In this document: positions 10,611 to 19,842 of the stretch, piece by piece
How the letters are laid out: each line of letters starts with the position of its first letter
Position numbering within the stretch: position 1 is the stretch's first letter
Assembly (NCBI GenBank): GCA_016717325.1
Contig: JADKFV010000050.1
Coordinates: 1 to 41,639 of the forward strand
Length of the DNA: 41,639 bases
Source: Bacteroidota bacterium
GTDB lineage: Bacteria; Bacteroidota; Bacteroidia; AKYH767-A; OLB10
Direction of reading: 5' to 3'
The notes under the pieces: generated by a model
The model's input: the letters and a program-made list of their open reading frames with translations, nothing else
Database searches by the model: none
What the model was told of the DNA's origin: nothing
Program-made: the position numbers and the translations under genes

Positions 10611-11048
10611 CTACAAGGGGCTCAATACAAATACGATAGCCTTACTAAGTTGCATTTGTTTTTGTAGTTCATTAAATTTTTGTTCTAAAATATTCAAAAC
10701 ATTTGCAATTTGATTTAGTACTTCGTCATTTGTAAATCTTATGGTTTCGATTTTTAATTCAAGTAATAATTTTGTTCGTTCAAATCATATTCCGCCTGGG
10801 CAATTTCATCATGTATTTCACCATCTATTTCTATTGCAAGTTTTAATTTATGACAAAAAGAAATCAAGAATAAAATTTGAAATAGGATGTTGCCTTCTAA
10901 ATTTATAACCACTCATTGTGTTGCCGGATAAAACTTTCCACAATGCTGCTTCTGCCGGTGTTGGGTTTTTACGTAGTTCTTTAGCCATGCGAAAGTGAAC
11001 AGGTTTTGCACCGCTGTACATGGTATAAAACTGTTTTTTCTTTTCCAT
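10611..11048 (-). pseudogene. DUF559 (Vsr-like endonuclease fold) protein, two frameshifts
   Basis: The reconstructed product is 145 residues. It starts MEKKKQFYTMYSGAKP, then LRKNPTPAEAALWKVLSG and YKFRRQHPISNFILDFF, then CHKLKLAIEIDGEIHDEIAQAEYD and IETIRFTNDEVLNQIANVL. This is the classic DUF559 arrangement with the nuclease-like core (ILDFF, IEIDGxxH, RFTNDEV). One extra T near 10855 and one missing T near 10768 break the frame, offsetting each other. The last residues LSPL and the stop codon are supplied by the G-rich repeat at about 10593-10622. A function in DNA repair or as a mobile nuclease is not established for this family. Confidence 0.7.
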
Positions 11049-11095
11049 CTATTATTATTTTTGTTGAGAGTGAAGAAATTTTACACAAAACTCTT

Positions 11096-11339
11096 GCATT
11101 TAGCCCCTTCGTAGGGGGTTGTCCGGGGTATTTGATGCGCTTCAATTCAAAAATATCTCTTCCTGCAAAACAAAACCATCATTTAAGCAAAATTCCTTTT
11201 TTGCATTTAGCCCCCTTGTAGGGGTTGGGGGAAATTGCATTTCAATTAAATATTCTTCCTGCCAAACAAAACCATCATTCAAACCCCAAATCTGTTTACA
11301 TCTACCCCCTCGTAGGCGGGTTGGGGGTATTTGCATTTT
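11096..11339. repeat. About 100-bp tandem repeat containing the G-rich motif, 2.4 copies
   Basis: Units begin at about 11106, 11213 and 11306 with ccTCGTAGGGGGTTGGGGGTA-like sequence (variants cttcgtagggggttgtccgg, ccttgtaggggttggggg, cctcgtaggcgggttggggg). They share the downstream text cttcctgcaaaacaaaacca and atttgcattt. Further single copies lie near 10368 and, inverted, near 10593. The repeat lies between two minus-strand genes and supplies the last codons of the ZIP transporter. It is not CRISPR-like: units abut without unique spacers. Confidence 0.7.
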
Positions 11340-12081
11340 CTCGCTTTACCTTTTTCATTATCAAATCTACAAATGCAACAACAAGTGCAATACCGGCACC
11401 GGCTGCCACAATCATAAGTTTTTTAAAATTGAAGCGGTGGTCGTTGTTCGATTCGAACAGGATGGTGGTGCTTATGTGTAACAGTATTCCTATTACTGTG
11501 GCCATTACATAATCGAAATAGTTATGCAGATTGTTGATGCTTGACGATTGTAATGCATTGCCCACAAACGCTCCGAGTGGGGACATGCCTGCAAATACAA
11601 TTAAGCTGATGATTGCAATTTGCTTTGTCACTTGCGATTGAATAAGCATGGCTACAAGTGCAAATGCCACCGGAACGTGGTGAAGCAAGATGCCCCAAAA
11701 TAAATGTTGATGGGTATTGTTGCTTTGCGAAAGTGGGATGGCTTCGATAAAAGAATGCAGGCAAAGGCCAATCATCATACCTATGGGAAATGTTTTGTGT
11801 GTATGCGTATGCACATGTATGTGTCCATGCTCAATACCTTCCGAAAAAAAATCGAGCATTACCTGCAGAAAAAAACCGAGCAACAAAAACATGCCGGCAC
11901 GGTGTTGCAAATGTTCGAAAACGGGAGGCATTAAATCTAAAACTATAAGGGCAAACAAAAACGAACCGGTGAACGATAAAATGAGTTTTAAATAATTGCC
12001 TTCGATTTTTTTGAAAGAAAAGTAAACCAAACCGCTGCCAACAATCGCTAAGAATAAAATGAGGTATTCGAAAGGTGACAT
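11302..12081 (-). CDS. ZIP-family divalent metal transporter
   Basis: 259 residues, about 7-8 membrane helices, likely importing zinc or iron across the inner membrane. A cytoplasmic His-rich loop EHGHIHVHTHTHK (about 84-96) lies between helices 3 and 4, as usual for ZIP. The metal-site helices read LCLHSFIEAIPL (about 107-118) and HHVPVAFALVAML, where His and Glu/Pro positions agree with the family, although the canonical HxxPEG is altered. The C-terminus NTPNPPTRG is encoded by the G-rich repeat at 11302-11330, so the native tail may have been replaced by repeat insertion. Only 2 bp separate it from the upstream methyltransferase gene, suggesting one transcript. Confidence 0.85.
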   Translation of the reverse strand: MSPFEYLILFLAIVGSGLVYFSFKKIEGNYLKLILSFTGSFLFALIVLDLMPPVFEHLQHRAGMFLLLGFFLQVMLDFFSEGIEHGHIHVHTHTHKTFPIGMMIGLCLHSFIEAIPLSQSNNTHQHLFWGILLHHVPVAFALVAMLIQSQVTKQIAIISLIVFAGMSPLGAFVGNALQSSSINNLHNYFDYVMATVIGILLHISTTILFESNNDHRFNFKKLMIVAAGAGIALVVAFVDLIMKKVKRENANTPNPPTRG

Positions 12082-12083
12082 AC

Positions 12084-12806
12084 TTAATTTTTTTGTGCAA
12101 TAATAATAAAACGTGGCGAAGTACTTTTATCGAAAGCAGCCAAATCGTAGCTGCCAAATATGTGCACTATAGTAAGATTTACTTTTTGCAATAATTCTTC
12201 AAAGTGATGTGGGTAAAGAAGTTCCACACGTTCGTAAAAAGTATCCGTCACATTTTTGTCTTCAACATTTATTGTTTTTACTACAAAGTTATTTTCAATT
12301 TTTTTCGAAATGCGAAACACCACATCTTCTTTGCAAACTATGGTATCGTGCTGCAAATTATTTTCTATAAAATATGCATTGAAATAATCCATTACTAAAA
12401 ATCCTCCGGGTTTTAAATTTGCCGCAGCCGATTGCGCTGCCAAAAAATTATGATGCAATTTTTCGAAATAACCAAAACTTGTAAATAGATTAAAAACACA
12501 GTCGAAATTATTAATGCGAAAATACCTGCGCATGTCGTGAATATGAAATTCCAAATTATCGGTTTCAAATTGTTTGCAATAAGCAATATTATCGGCAGCT
12601 AAGTCGACACCGGTGACAGCATAACCTAATTGATGCAAATACAATGCGTGCCGGCCTTTGCCACAACCCAAATCGAGAATGCGCGCATTGGCAGCCGGCT
12701 TAAGCAACAGCACCAGATTATTTATAAATAAATGTGCTTCGGTATCGTCACGGTGTGCATAAAGCAAATCGTAATAATATGTACCAAACCACTTGTTGTA
12801 CCACAT
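12084..12806 (-). CDS. Class I SAM-dependent methyltransferase
   Basis: 240 residues. Motif I is ILDLGCGKGRHALYL (about 39-53), followed by GVDLAADNIAYC (acidic ribose-binding Asp) and FDCVFNLFTSFGYF in the motif III/IV region; the next segment, LKPGGFLVMDYFNAYF, is motif V-VI-like. The substrate is unknown; the closest visible type is Methyltransf_11/25 small-molecule enzymes. It is the first gene of a probable operon with the ZIP transporter (2 bp apart), and a TATATTTG box lies 26 bp upstream of its start. Confidence 0.85.
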   Translation of the reverse strand: MWYNKWFGTYYYDLLYAHRDDTEAHLFINNLVLLLKPAANARILDLGCGKGRHALYLHQLGYAVTGVDLAADNIAYCKQFETDNLEFHIHDMRRYFRINNFDCVFNLFTSFGYFEKLHHNFLAAQSAAANLKPGGFLVMDYFNAYFIENNLQHDTIVCKEDVVFRISKKIENNFVVKTINVEDKNVTDTFYERVELLYPHHFEELLQKVNLTIVHIFGSYDLAAFDKSTSPRFIIIAQKN

Positions 12807-12831
12807 AGCGGAAATATTTTTGTTAATTCGC

Positions 12832-12839
12832 CAAATATA
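12832..12839 (-). promoter_or_regulatory. -7 element of the methyltransferase/ZIP operon
   Basis: On the minus strand this reads TATATTTG, an exact TAnnTTTG match, 26 bases before the start codon at 12806. The -33 region is not clear. It lies in the 75-bp gap between divergent genes, so corA likely has its own promoter on the other strand (weak TAGTTTAC at 12846-12853). Confidence 0.45.
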
Positions 12840-12881
12840 GCGATGTTAGTTTACTGAAAAGAAAAACTTCGTAAGATAAAA

Positions 12882-14036
12882 ATGGCAACAGAAGGAAATT
12901 CGAAAAAATTGCGTGCAACAAAGAAACCAAGTTTAAAGAATGCACAGAACCGCAAGGCTGCAATAGGCGGTGTACCGGGCTATTTTAATATTGCGGCCGA
13001 TGCCAGACCTCCTGTTTTTCGTTTGTATACCTATAGTAATATCGAGTTTCAGGAATTTCTACCAAAGAACATTGGCGAAGCAAAAGCGATAATGAAAGCG
13101 AATGATGGCAATGTGCATTGGCTGGAAATACACGGTTTTGGCGATTTGCAAATGTTTAACGATATATCTAACTATTTCGATATTCATCCTCTAGAACTCG
13201 AAGATGTAATAAACACTTATCAGCGGCCAAAGATGGAGGAACATGCCGGGCATTTGTTCATCGTTACGCGCGGACTGTTTCTCAATGCCGAGCAATCTTT
13301 TATCAACGAGCAATTATCAATGTTTATAAGTAACAATTTTGTGATAACCATGCAGGATAGTTACGAAGATTTGCTGGAATCGTTGCGAAACAGATTACGC
13401 AGAGGCAAGAGTATACTGCGAAACAGTGGCAGTGACTTTTTAATGTATAGCATTAACGATACTGTGGTTGATAATTATTTTCCGCTGCTCGAAAAAATTG
13501 GCGACCGCCTCGATGATTTGGAGGAAGAAGCATTGAACGATGCATCGCGCAATACACTTACAAAAATACAAACTATAAAACGTGAGTTGATTGTATTTCG
13601 CAGGACAGCTTTTGCCGAACGCGACAAGGCCAATGATATGCTGCGCAGCCACAACGAAATTATTCGCGAAGAAACTAAAGTTTACCTGCGCGATACTTAC
13701 GACCACGTAATGCAATCGCTCGATTTGATTGATAGCTACAAGGAAATAACTACAGGCTTAACCGATATTTATTTGTCGAGCATAAGCAACCGCATGAATC
13801 AAATAATGAAAATACTTGCTGTGATTTCTACCATATTTATTCCACTTACTTTTATTGTTGGTGTATATGGAATGAACTTTGCCAGCATCGATCCTCTTAC
13901 AAACAAGCCTATGCCGTTGAATATGCCGGAGTTGTATTCACCATACGGATATGTGGGTGTGTTAATCTTAATGGCAGTGATGACTATAAGCATGATAATT
14001 TATTTTGCCCGTAAGGGATGGATGTGGAAAGATTGA
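12882..14036 (+). CDS. corA: Magnesium/cobalt transporter CorA
   Basis: 384 residues, standard CorA length. A long cytoplasmic alpha/beta domain and coiled-coil stalk helix lead to two membrane helices: about 305-327 (ILAVISTIFIPLTFIVGVYGMNF) and about 353-373. The signature YGMNF follows helix 1 and the C-terminal positive tail FARKGWMWKD follows helix 2. It forms a pentameric Mg2+ channel in the inner membrane. The start at 12882 gives a Lys/Arg-rich N-terminus (SKKLRATKKPSLKNAQNRKA) that is dispensable in many homologs. The next gene begins 27 bp downstream. Confidence 0.95.
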   Translation: MATEGNSKKLRATKKPSLKNAQNRKAAIGGVPGYFNIAADARPPVFRLYTYSNIEFQEFLPKNIGEAKAIMKANDGNVHWLEIHGFGDLQMFNDISNYFDIHPLELEDVINTYQRPKMEEHAGHLFIVTRGLFLNAEQSFINEQLSMFISNNFVITMQDSYEDLLESLRNRLRRGKSILRNSGSDFLMYSINDTVVDNYFPLLEKIGDRLDDLEEEALNDASRNTLTKIQTIKRELIVFRRTAFAERDKANDMLRSHNEIIREETKVYLRDTYDHVMQSLDLIDSYKEITTGLTDIYLSSISNRMNQIMKILAVISTIFIPLTFIVGVYGMNFASIDPLTNKPMPLNMPELYSPYGYVGVLILMAVMTISMIIYFARKGWMWKD

Positions 14037-14063
14037 TTTTTAAAATTAAAAAAGAAAAAAATT

Positions 14064-15227
14064 ATGGAAAATAAAAACCCGTTGAAGATATTAATAAAAA
14101 CTTTTCGCGGCCTGGAAGATACCCTTGCCGATGAATGTAAAAAACTTGGTGCTGTAAATATAGAAACCCTCACGCGCGCAGTTTCGTGCGAAGGTGATTT
14201 GGGCACTATTTACAAATTAAATTATCAATGCCGTACAGCATTACGTATACTTGTACCGTTAACATCGTTTCGTGCCGAAGATGAAGAGCAGGTTTACAAT
14301 AATATTACACACTTCGAGTGGAAAGATATTTTTGATGCCAATCAAACTTTTGCAGTGAGTAGTACACTTGTGCAATCGCAACTCAACCATACACACTATG
14401 TATCGTTAAAAGCAAAAGATGCCATAGCCGATTACTTTCGTAAAGTGGGAGGTACACGCCCCGATGTAGATACAGAGAATCCTGATTTCTTAATTCAGGT
14501 GCACATAAGCAAAGATTACTGTACAGTATATCTTGATAGCACAGGCGAAAATTTGTACAAGCGCGGGTGGCGGGTGGAAGGCCATGTAGCACCGCTGAAC
14601 GAAGTACTTGCTTCTGGCATTATTCAAATAAGCGGCTGGAACAACATTGCGCCCGTTGTTGATTTTATGTGTGGCAGTGGTACATTATTAATTGAAGCGG
14701 CAATGTTGGCATTACAAATTCCCGCAGGGTTTTATCGCAAGCATTATGCATTTACCAAATGGAAAGATTACGATGCCGCACTTTGGAAAACCATAAAAGA
14801 TGCTGCCGACAATAAAATAATTGAACGCCCATTGCGCATGTATGGCAGCGATAACGATATGCGTGCTGTAGAAGCTACACTTGCCAATGTTAACAATGTG
14901 CAATTGCAGGAATTTATTCATGTAGAGAAAAAGAATTTTATGGATTGCTCTAAGCAATTTGAGGTAGGAAAAATATTTGTCAACCCTCCATACGATGTGC
15001 GTATATCTCTTGACGATGCTGTTGCCTTTTACAAAGATTTAGGAAATATATTTAAACGCAATTATGCCGGATGGCAAGCGCATGTTTTAGCAGGTAACCT
15101 CGAAGCAGCAAAATTTATTGGCCTGAAACCCAACCGCAAACACTTGCTGTACAATGGCCCTATTGAGTGTAAGTTACTTTCGTTTAATTTGTTTGAGGGG
15201 AAAAAGTATGGGAATGTAAGTTCTTAG
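14064..15227 (+). CDS. THUMP-domain class I RNA methyltransferase, RlmL-like
   Basis: 387 residues of the COG0116 family that methylates guanine N2 in 23S rRNA. The THUMP domain occupies about 50-160, including YNNITHFEWKDIFDANQTFAV. The UPF0020 methyltransferase domain follows, with DFMCGSGTLLIEAAMLAL (SAM loop), MYGSDNDMRAVEA and the catalytic VNPPYDVRI, which is NPPYGxR in most homologs. It is shorter than E. coli RlmL/K and lacks the second methyltransferase half, as usual for Bacteroidota. Its TAG stop falls within the first unit of a 35-bp repeat. Convergent with uvrD. Confidence 0.88.
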   Translation: MENKNPLKILIKTFRGLEDTLADECKKLGAVNIETLTRAVSCEGDLGTIYKLNYQCRTALRILVPLTSFRAEDEEQVYNNITHFEWKDIFDANQTFAVSSTLVQSQLNHTHYVSLKAKDAIADYFRKVGGTRPDVDTENPDFLIQVHISKDYCTVYLDSTGENLYKRGWRVEGHVAPLNEVLASGIIQISGWNNIAPVVDFMCGSGTLLIEAAMLALQIPAGFYRKHYAFTKWKDYDAALWKTIKDAADNKIIERPLRMYGSDNDMRAVEATLANVNNVQLQEFIHVEKKNFMDCSKQFEVGKIFVNPPYDVRISLDDAVAFYKDLGNIFKRNYAGWQAHVLAGNLEAAKFIGLKPNRKHLLYNGPIECKLLSFNLFEGKKYGNVSS

Positions 15228-15476
15228 TTACGTTTACTATTAGCCATGTTCTTTGTTCTTAGTTACGTTTAATACCAGCCATGTTCTTCGTTCTTAGCTA
15301 CGCTATTGATAGCCACGTTCTAAGTTTGGGTCGGCCGAGCTAATTTCAGAGTCCTCATTTTCTTTTTGTTTTTCAAAGGCATGAGAGACTCTGAAATTAA
15401 AAATCCTCACCGCAAGCGAAACGATGAACCAAGAACTTGGCGCATCGCAAGCGTAACGAAGAACTAAGAAAAAGAA
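15221..15476. repeat. 35-bp tandem repeats and opposing copies around a long hairpin
   Basis: Three direct units begin ttcttagttacgttt at about 15221 and 15256 and ttcttagctacgct at about 15291, each continuing to agccatgttcttcg-like text. On the far side, 15405-15476, related sequence appears inverted (cgcaagcgaaacgatgaacc, then cgcaagcgtaacgaagaact), giving an overall symmetric block. The centre is the hairpin at 15341-15399. The block fills the gap between convergent genes and takes in the last codons of the upstream gene. Confidence 0.65.
15341..15399. terminator. Long hairpin between convergent genes, possible bidirectional terminator
   Basis: Arms TAATTTCAGAGTCCTCAT (15341-15358) and its near-perfect complement atgagagactctgaaatta (15381-15399) enclose a T-rich loop. 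It lies between the rRNA methyltransferase (+) and uvrD (-). No long T-run follows, so it may be a REP-type element rather than a classic terminator. Confidence 0.45.
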
Positions 15477-17821
15477 TTAAGAAACTATTTTCAACTTCGC
15501 ATACTTCAATAACAATTGCTTTTGTCCGGTGCCGTGAAAGAACACCATACATTTTGTTTCGGGGTACTCCCCTTCCATCGATATTACTTTGCCTTTGCCA
15601 AATCGCTCATGTTCTACTTCCATTCCATTTTGTAATAAACGCAGGTCATCGTTAAAGGCAGGATTTTTTGTGGCACTGTTTACTTTTTTAAAATTTGATG
15701 GTAATGTTGAAGAAGGCTTCAAACGAAACTGACTTTTTCCAATAGCGTTCCACGAGTCTTGTGACGGTGGCTGTATACGTTGTTCGTTTCGAGGCGCGGC
15801 CAAATAGGAAAGATTGCTTTGCGGAATTTCTTCAATGAACCGACTGGGCTCACACATTTGCAAGTTACCCCATTTATATCGCGACAAAGCATAGCTAAGA
15901 TAAAGGCGTGTTTCGGCACGGGTTATGGCCACATAAAACAACCTGCGTTCTTCTTCCAAATCTTCACGGTCTTCTATCGACATTTGGCTTGGGAACAAAC
16001 CCTCTTCGAGGCCGGCAACAAAAACATTTTTAAACTCCAAACCTTTGGATGCATGAACTGTCATCAAACTAATAGTATCTTTAATTTCATTTTTGTCACC
16101 GTCCTTATCGGCATCGGTAAGCAAAGCAATATCCTGCATAAACATATCGAGTGTACGCAAAACAGGTTCGGCATTTTGCACTTCATTGGGGTTTTCAATT
16201 TCTGCATCTATTTCGGGTGCGGGCACACCGGTAACTCCTGTATCGGTAAATTCTTTTATTGCATTTAGCAACTCCTGCAAATTTTCGAAATGGCTTACAC
16301 CTTCGGGAGTGCGGTCGGCATAAAACTCTTTCAGTATGCCCGAGTGCGTGGCAATATGACTGGCAATTTCGTAAGCATTTTTGTTTTGGCCATTACATTA
16401 AAACTTTTAATCATGGCGCCAAAATCCTGAATTGCCGCGCGTGTCGATGCAGATATATCGCGACAATAATCGTGTATGTGTTCTACCACATCCCAAAGGC
16501 TGCAATCGTAATTATCGGCAGCTACAATCATTTTATCGATGCTTGTTCCACCTATACTGCGCTTGGGAAAATTTATCACGCGTTTAAATGCTTCTTCATC
16601 ATTCGAATTAATGGTTAGCCGAAAGTAAGCCAACAAATCTTTAATTTCCTTTCGGGCATAAAACGAAATGCCGCCATAAATGCGATAAGGCAAATTCATT
16701 TTGCGTAATGCTTCTTCGAGTGCGCGCGACTGTGCATTGGTTCGATACAAAATAGTAAAATCGATGTTTGCATTTTGATAATTCATCTTATCGTTAAAAA
16801 TCTGATTGGCAATTAATTTCCCTTCCTCGTTATCGCTATTTGCCCGCAACACTTTTATTTTATCGCCATCATCATTATCTGTCCACACTGTTTTTTGCAG
16901 TTGCTTTTTATTATTGGCAATCACTTCATTGGCAGCTTGCACAATTACTTTTGTTGAGCGGTAGTTTTGCTCCAGTTTAAATGTATGCAAATCGGGATAA
17001 TCTTTTTCGAAGTTCAATATGTTTTGAATATTGGCACCACGAAAAGCATAAATACTTTGTGCATCGTCACCTACTACACAAATATTTTCGAGTTTGGCAG
17101 CAAGTTTTTTCACTACGGTATATTGTGCAAAATTTGTATCCTGAAACTCATCTACCATTATAAACTGAAATTTATTCTGGTACTTATATAAGGCTTCAGG
17201 GTAACGCATCAGCAACACATACATATTGTAAATGAGGTCGTCAAAATCCATAGCCGAAGCCTTCAGGCAACGCTTGCTGTACTGTTCAAATATTTGTCCT
17301 ATTTTAGGTTTACCCGTTTGCGTATCGTGATTTACCTGTTCAATATCTTCCTGGTAATCCTGCCAGTTGCGCAAATTATTTTTTGCATTCGAAATTCTGT
17401 TTAACACCACAGAGGGTTTATAAATTTTATCATCGAGGCCTTGTTCTTTGAGTATGGTACGCACCAAACTTTTAGCATCATCGGTATCGTATATTGTAAA
17501 ATTAGATGGAAACCCTAGTTTTTCGGCTTCCACACGCAACACACGCGCAAACACACTGTGGTATGTTCCCATCCATAAATTGCGCGCCTCGCCTCCACTC
17601 AGCTTTGCAATTCGGGCTTTCATTTCACGTGCGGCTTTGTTTGTAAACGTGAGTGCAAGAATATTAAAAGGGTCTATTCCACTATTGATAAGATGTGTTA
17701 TGCGATAAGTAAGCACCCGTGTTTTGCCCGAACCGGCACCGGCAATAATCATCACCGGCCCTTCGAGTTGTTCTACTGCGGCACGTTGGGTTTCATTTAA
17801 TTCGTTGAGGTATGATGACAT
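15477..17821 (-). CDS. UvrD/PcrA-type superfamily 1 DNA helicase (one frameshift)
   Basis: About 781 residues. ATP-dependent 3'-5' helicase of DNA repair and replication. Motifs in order: Q-motif LNETQRAAV, Walker A AGAGSGKT (about 27-34), Ia TFTNKAAREMK, II FIMVDEFQDTN, III VGDDAQSIYAFRGA, IV EQNYRST, V TVHASKGLEFKNVFV, VI EERRLFYVAITRA. A PcrA-like C-terminal segment (GMEVEHERFGKGKVISMEG) is present, which favours PcrA. One A is missing from an A-run near 16382, splitting the frame into 16331-17821 and 15477-16280; the joined sequence reads NVMAKTKNAYEIASHIATHSG. This is probably a sequencing error. Confidence 0.9.
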
Positions 17822-17856
17822 GATATATTATTGTACAATTAGAAAATTGGAGTTGC

Positions 17857-17864
17857 CAAAAGTA
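17857..17864 (-). promoter_or_regulatory. -7 element of uvrD/pcrA
   Basis: Minus-strand TACTTTTG, an exact TAnnTTTG match, 36 bases before the start codon at 17821. A clear -33 TTG at normal spacing is not seen. Confidence 0.35.
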
Positions 17865-17950
17865 AAATATTGATGGCAAGCGTTTAATTTAAGTTTTGCA
17901 CAATGTGCGTTTCAAAAAAACATTGCAAAATGAAAATGAGAAAATAAAAC

Positions 17951-17981
17951 TTGACAAGGGCAATTTCATAAAGTATATTCG
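17951..17981 (+). promoter_or_regulatory. Putative promoter of the TPR gene
   Basis: TTG (as TTGACA) at 17951 and TATATTCG at 17974-17981, 20 bp apart, one mismatch to the TAnnTTTG -7 consensus. The start codon at 18016 is 34 bp downstream. Confidence 0.45.
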
Positions 17982-18015
17982 CCACCTTTAAAATCCGTAA
18001 ACCAGAATATTTTTT

Positions 18016-18777
18016 ATGAAAAAAATCATTTCTTTAACCGTCCTTACACTAAGCAGTGTGTTTTGTTTTGCACAGGGCACAAAGTCAACAACACCACCGC
18101 CAGCACAAAATGCAGCACCTGTAGATTCTACACCTTATCATGCTAAGCTTTATCAAAATGCCATGTTGTTTCAAGATTACATGGTGGCAAAAGAAGCCAT
18201 GTTTAATCTGATAACACTCAACCCAACCCGCATTGATTATTTAGACTCTTTGGCACGTTTATACTATGCCGTGGGTGGTATGCAACAAAGCCTGTTGGCA
18301 TCGAAAATTGTGTTGGAAAAACAACCCGACAACCTGCCCATGATGGAGTTGAGTGCCATTTGCTACGATGCATTGGGCAGCAAAAAAGAAGCATTGGAAA
18401 CTTATGAAAATCTTTATAAGCAAAGCAAAAGTATACAACACCTGTATCAAATATCGGTATTGCAATTTAGCCTGCAACGCTGGGGCGAGTGTGGTGCTAC
18501 ATGCGATGCAATATTAAAAAATCCAGAAGCGAAAGATAAAAAAGTAAACATAGCTTATGATCAAAACAACTCGCAGGAAGTACCTATTTCGGCAGCAATA
18601 CATAACCTGCGGGGTGTGATGTATAAAGAAATGAAAGAAGATGCAAAAGCGAAACCGGAGTTTGAAGAAGCGCTAAAAGAATTTCCCGAATTTGCATTGG
18701 CAAAAAGCAATCTCGAAATAATGAATGCACCACCCGAAACTGAAAAGGAAAAAGAAAAATCGGGCAAGAAGAAATAA
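18016..18777 (+). CDS. Periplasmic tetratricopeptide-repeat protein
   Basis: 253 residues. Signal peptide MKKIISLTVLTLSSVFCFAQ, with likely cleavage after FAQ. The mature N-terminus is Pro/Thr/Ala-rich. Residues about 40-235 are helical TPR units, for example DYLDSLARLYYAVGGMQQSLLASKIVLEKQPDN and MMELSAICYDALGSKKEALETYENLYKQ, which normally act as protein-binding scaffolds. The C-terminus is very charged (PPETEKEKEKSGKKK). No enzymatic domain is visible, so the partner is unknown. A strong terminator follows, so it is probably transcribed alone. Confidence 0.8.
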   Translation: MKKIISLTVLTLSSVFCFAQGTKSTTPPPAQNAAPVDSTPYHAKLYQNAMLFQDYMVAKEAMFNLITLNPTRIDYLDSLARLYYAVGGMQQSLLASKIVLEKQPDNLPMMELSAICYDALGSKKEALETYENLYKQSKSIQHLYQISVLQFSLQRWGECGATCDAILKNPEAKDKKVNIAYDQNNSQEVPISAAIHNLRGVMYKEMKEDAKAKPEFEEALKEFPEFALAKSNLEIMNAPPETEKEKEKSGKKK

Positions 18778-18794
18778 AACCATAATTTGTTATG

Positions 18795-18823
18795 AAAGCG
18801 CAATTAGATTGCGCTTTTTTTTT
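18795..18823 (+). terminator. Rho-independent terminator
   Basis: Perfect 10-bp stem AAAGCGCAAT/ATTGCGCTTT with loop TAG, followed by nine T residues. It closes the TPR gene. Confidence 0.9.
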
Positions 18824-18897
18824 GTAACTAATCTTAACCTTTGGCATCGAAATTAATTATTGGAATTGATACCTTCACCGCGCAAAAAAAATCAAAT

Positions 18898-19812
18898 ATG
18901 AGTTTACTAAGTATACAACATGTGAGCAAAACTTATGCAGCACATTGCGCCCTCGATGATGTAAGCCTCGAGATAGAACAAGGCAGTGTGTTTGGTTTAC
19001 TCGGCCCCAATGGTGCCGGCAAAACATCACTCATTCGTATTGTAAATCAAATTACAGCGCCCGATACTGGTCAAGTTTTGATGGATGGACAAAAACTAAA
19101 TCCTTCGCATATTAGTCAAATAGGATATTTGCCCGAGGAGCGTGGGCTTTACAAAAAAATGGAGGTGGGCGAACAGGCACTCTACATGGCAAGGCTGAAA
19201 GGCATGTCGCGCAGCGATGCCATGACAGAGTTACGCTATTGGTTCGAAAAATTTGAACTTAAAGGATGGTGGAAAAAAAAGATTGAGGAACTTAGTAAAG
19301 GTATGGCGCAAAAAGTGCAATTTATAACTACAGTAATTCACAAACCACGACTACTCATTTTAGATGAACCGTTCACCGGCTTCGACCCCATTAATGCAAA
19401 CCTTATAAAAGATGAATTGCTCGAAATGAAAAGTAAAGGTGTGTCGATAGTTTTGTCAACACATAGAATGGAAAGTGTGGAAGAACTGTGCACCCATATC
19501 GCATTGATAAACAAATCGAAAGTAGTATTGAATGGAAGTGTCAAAGAAGTGCGTAAAGATTTCAAATCGAATATTTACGAAATACATTATGCCGGTAATA
19601 ATATCTCATTGGCAAACTCTCTTTGGGCGGGCTTCGAACTTATTAGCAATGTAAAACATGATGATGAAAATATTGCTACCGTAAAATTAATAGATGATGC
19701 CACACCCAATCAATTATTGCATGCATTGATAGACAATATCGAAATACATTTGTTTCGTGAAGTGACCCCTACAATGAGTGACATATTTATTAAGGCAGTA
19801 AATAATTCATAG
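18898..19812 (+). CDS. ABC transporter ATP-binding protein, NatA-like
   Basis: 304 residues from the ATG at 18898 (MSLLSIQHVSKTYAAH); a longer in-frame start upstream overlaps no useful signal. Walker A GPNGAGKTS (about 38-46), Q-loop region GYLPEERGLYKKM, signature LSKGMAQKVQ, Walker B LLILDEPFTGFD and H-loop STHRM are all present. The C-terminal about 80 residues form the DUF4162-type extension found in NatA-like exporters. It couples with the permease encoded 30 bp downstream; the pair would export an ion or small molecule (NatAB exports Na+), but the substrate is not determinable here. Confidence 0.9.
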   Translation: MSLLSIQHVSKTYAAHCALDDVSLEIEQGSVFGLLGPNGAGKTSLIRIVNQITAPDTGQVLMDGQKLNPSHISQIGYLPEERGLYKKMEVGEQALYMARLKGMSRSDAMTELRYWFEKFELKGWWKKKIEELSKGMAQKVQFITTVIHKPRLLILDEPFTGFDPINANLIKDELLEMKSKGVSIVLSTHRMESVEELCTHIALINKSKVVLNGSVKEVRKDFKSNIYEIHYAGNNISLANSLWAGFELISNVKHDDENIATVKLIDDATPNQLLHALIDNIEIHLFREVTPTMSDIFIKAVNNS

Positions 19813-19842
19813 TACTATAACCAAAAAAGAAAAAACAATACG

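Noticed and set aside
15221..15324. Possible CRISPR array
   Set aside because: The repeats abut one another without unique spacers and vary in length; no cas genes are near.
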